64,000 nucleotides of DNA, taken from Deinococcus rubellus (GTDB taxonomy: Bacteria; Deinococcota; Deinococci; Deinococcales; Deinococcaceae). Made by a program: the position numbers and the translations under genes. The notes under the pieces were generated by a model that saw only the letters and a program-made list of their open reading frames with translations, was not told where the DNA came from and did not search any database. Of this stretch, positions 63,653-64,000 are shown one piece after another (position 1 is the stretch's first letter; every line of letters starts with the position of its first letter). The stretch spans positions 1,762,001-1,826,000 of the forward strand of contig NZ_CP104213.1 of NCBI RefSeq assembly GCF_025244745.1, in the 5' to 3' direction.

Positions 63653-64000
63653 ATGGCATACCAGGGCAAGCTCAGCGGCAGTCAGGTGATCGTCCTGGAA
63701 AATGACGGCGACCAGACGACCATTCGTCTCAGCTCGGAAGGCCAGCGCCAGAGTAGCAGCGCCAGCACCGGGGAGTGGCAGGGCACACCGGTCCTCTGGC
63801 AGTTGGACGACAGCGCCGTCGTAGAGATCAAAACTGGAGACGATTCCGTGTTCTACCGTGTCAAAGGCGGCCAGCTGCAATCCCTGTCCCAGAAGCCTGA
63901 TCTGGCGACTGCCGAAGCCGTTGACCTCGAGGAAGTGCAGGACGGCACCGGCAAAAGCGAGATGAAGCCGCTGGAGCCGATGAAACCCATGAAGCCAATG
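63653..64000 (+). CDS. Hypothetical protein with MKP-rich tail, truncated by window edge
   Basis: Open frame from ATG 63653 to the right edge (116 codons, no stop). The N-terminal ~65 residues are beta-like (QVIVLENDGDQTTIRL, VLWQLDDSAVVEIKTGDDSVFYRV), suggesting a small barrel. An acidic linker follows and then KSEMKPLEPMKPMKPM, a Met-Lys-Pro repeat at the edge. TAGCGT 6 nt before the ATG supports the start. No family recognised. Confidence 0.65.
   Translation, partial: MAYQGKLSGSQVIVLENDGDQTTIRLSSEGQRQSSSASTGEWQGTPVLWQLDDSAVVEIKTGDDSVFYRVKGGQLQSLSQKPDLATAEAVDLEEVQDGTGKSEMKPLEPMKPMKPM

Overview
The window is a gene-dense, GC-rich bacterial chromosome segment that most probably comes from a Deinococcus species. 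This rests on gene content: bacillithiol synthesis (bshC), alpha-aminoadipate-route lysine synthesis (homocitrate synthase), carotenoid genes crtB-crtI, a GreA plus Gfh1-like pair, SpoVS, a MUG-type uracil-DNA glycosylase, and a primary sigma factor with a long Lys/Ala-rich and acidic N-terminal extension. It also rests on many start codons that sit 5-8 nt after a TANNNT -10 box, the leaderless arrangement known to be common in Deinococcus. I saw no rRNA, tRNA, CRISPR array, origin or prophage.

Layout. 1-9,740: a lipoprotein fragment, murF, bshC, a CRP/FNR regulator, a WecG/TagA-type glycosyltransferase, glgC, glyA, a VC0807-type membrane protein and a polysaccharide deacetylase. 9,798-17,230: prfB with the classic programmed +1 frameshift, two envelope proteins, a methyltransferase, crtB, crtI and a winged-helix-like protein. 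17,416-26,650: rpoD, a FemAB-like transferase, a degenerate shikimate-dehydrogenase-like protein, greA, spoVS, two related lipoproteins, a YuiH-type molybdoprotein, a MUG glycosylase and a two-TM protein. 26,721-31,400: dITP/XTP pyrophosphatase, an AT-richer PIG-L lipoprotein, coaD, rsmD preceded by a coupled 11-codon ORF, and an alpha/beta-hydrolase-like protein without a catalytic His.

31,484-35,221 is a trp operon (trpE, a GNAT-trpG in-frame fusion, trpD) preceded by an attenuator whose leader peptide has three consecutive Trp codons. 35,295-43,946: a holin-like protein, panC, a PilT-like ATPase, an MFS exporter, mnmE, a ParB-like protein and argS. 44,056-48,289 is a tightly overlapping five-gene operon: DinB-like, DUF1990-like, divergent PhzF-like and two tandem BenE-type transporters. 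48,324-61,069: homocitrate synthase, aldo/keto reductase, malic enzyme, a Kir-type K+ channel, a GDSL hydrolase, an MBL-fold protein, lysS, an RNase H-like protein, an AI-2E-family permease, a VOC protein, an acidic protein and an MFS transporter. 61,069-61,984 is an IS5-family element inserted precisely in the stop codon of that MFS gene. 62,065-64,000: signal peptidase I with an operator-like palindrome, a Gfh1-like factor, and a partial gene.

Most genes are housekeeping. The most notable features are regulatory or architectural: the trp attenuator with a leaderless leader peptide, the GNAT-TrpG fusion, the short ORF coupled to rsmD, a 38-bp element repeated beside rpoD/femAB and greA, several apparently catalytically degenerate enzymes, and the DinB-DUF1990-PhzF-BenE-BenE operon. 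Database identities were not checked; names come from motif recognition.
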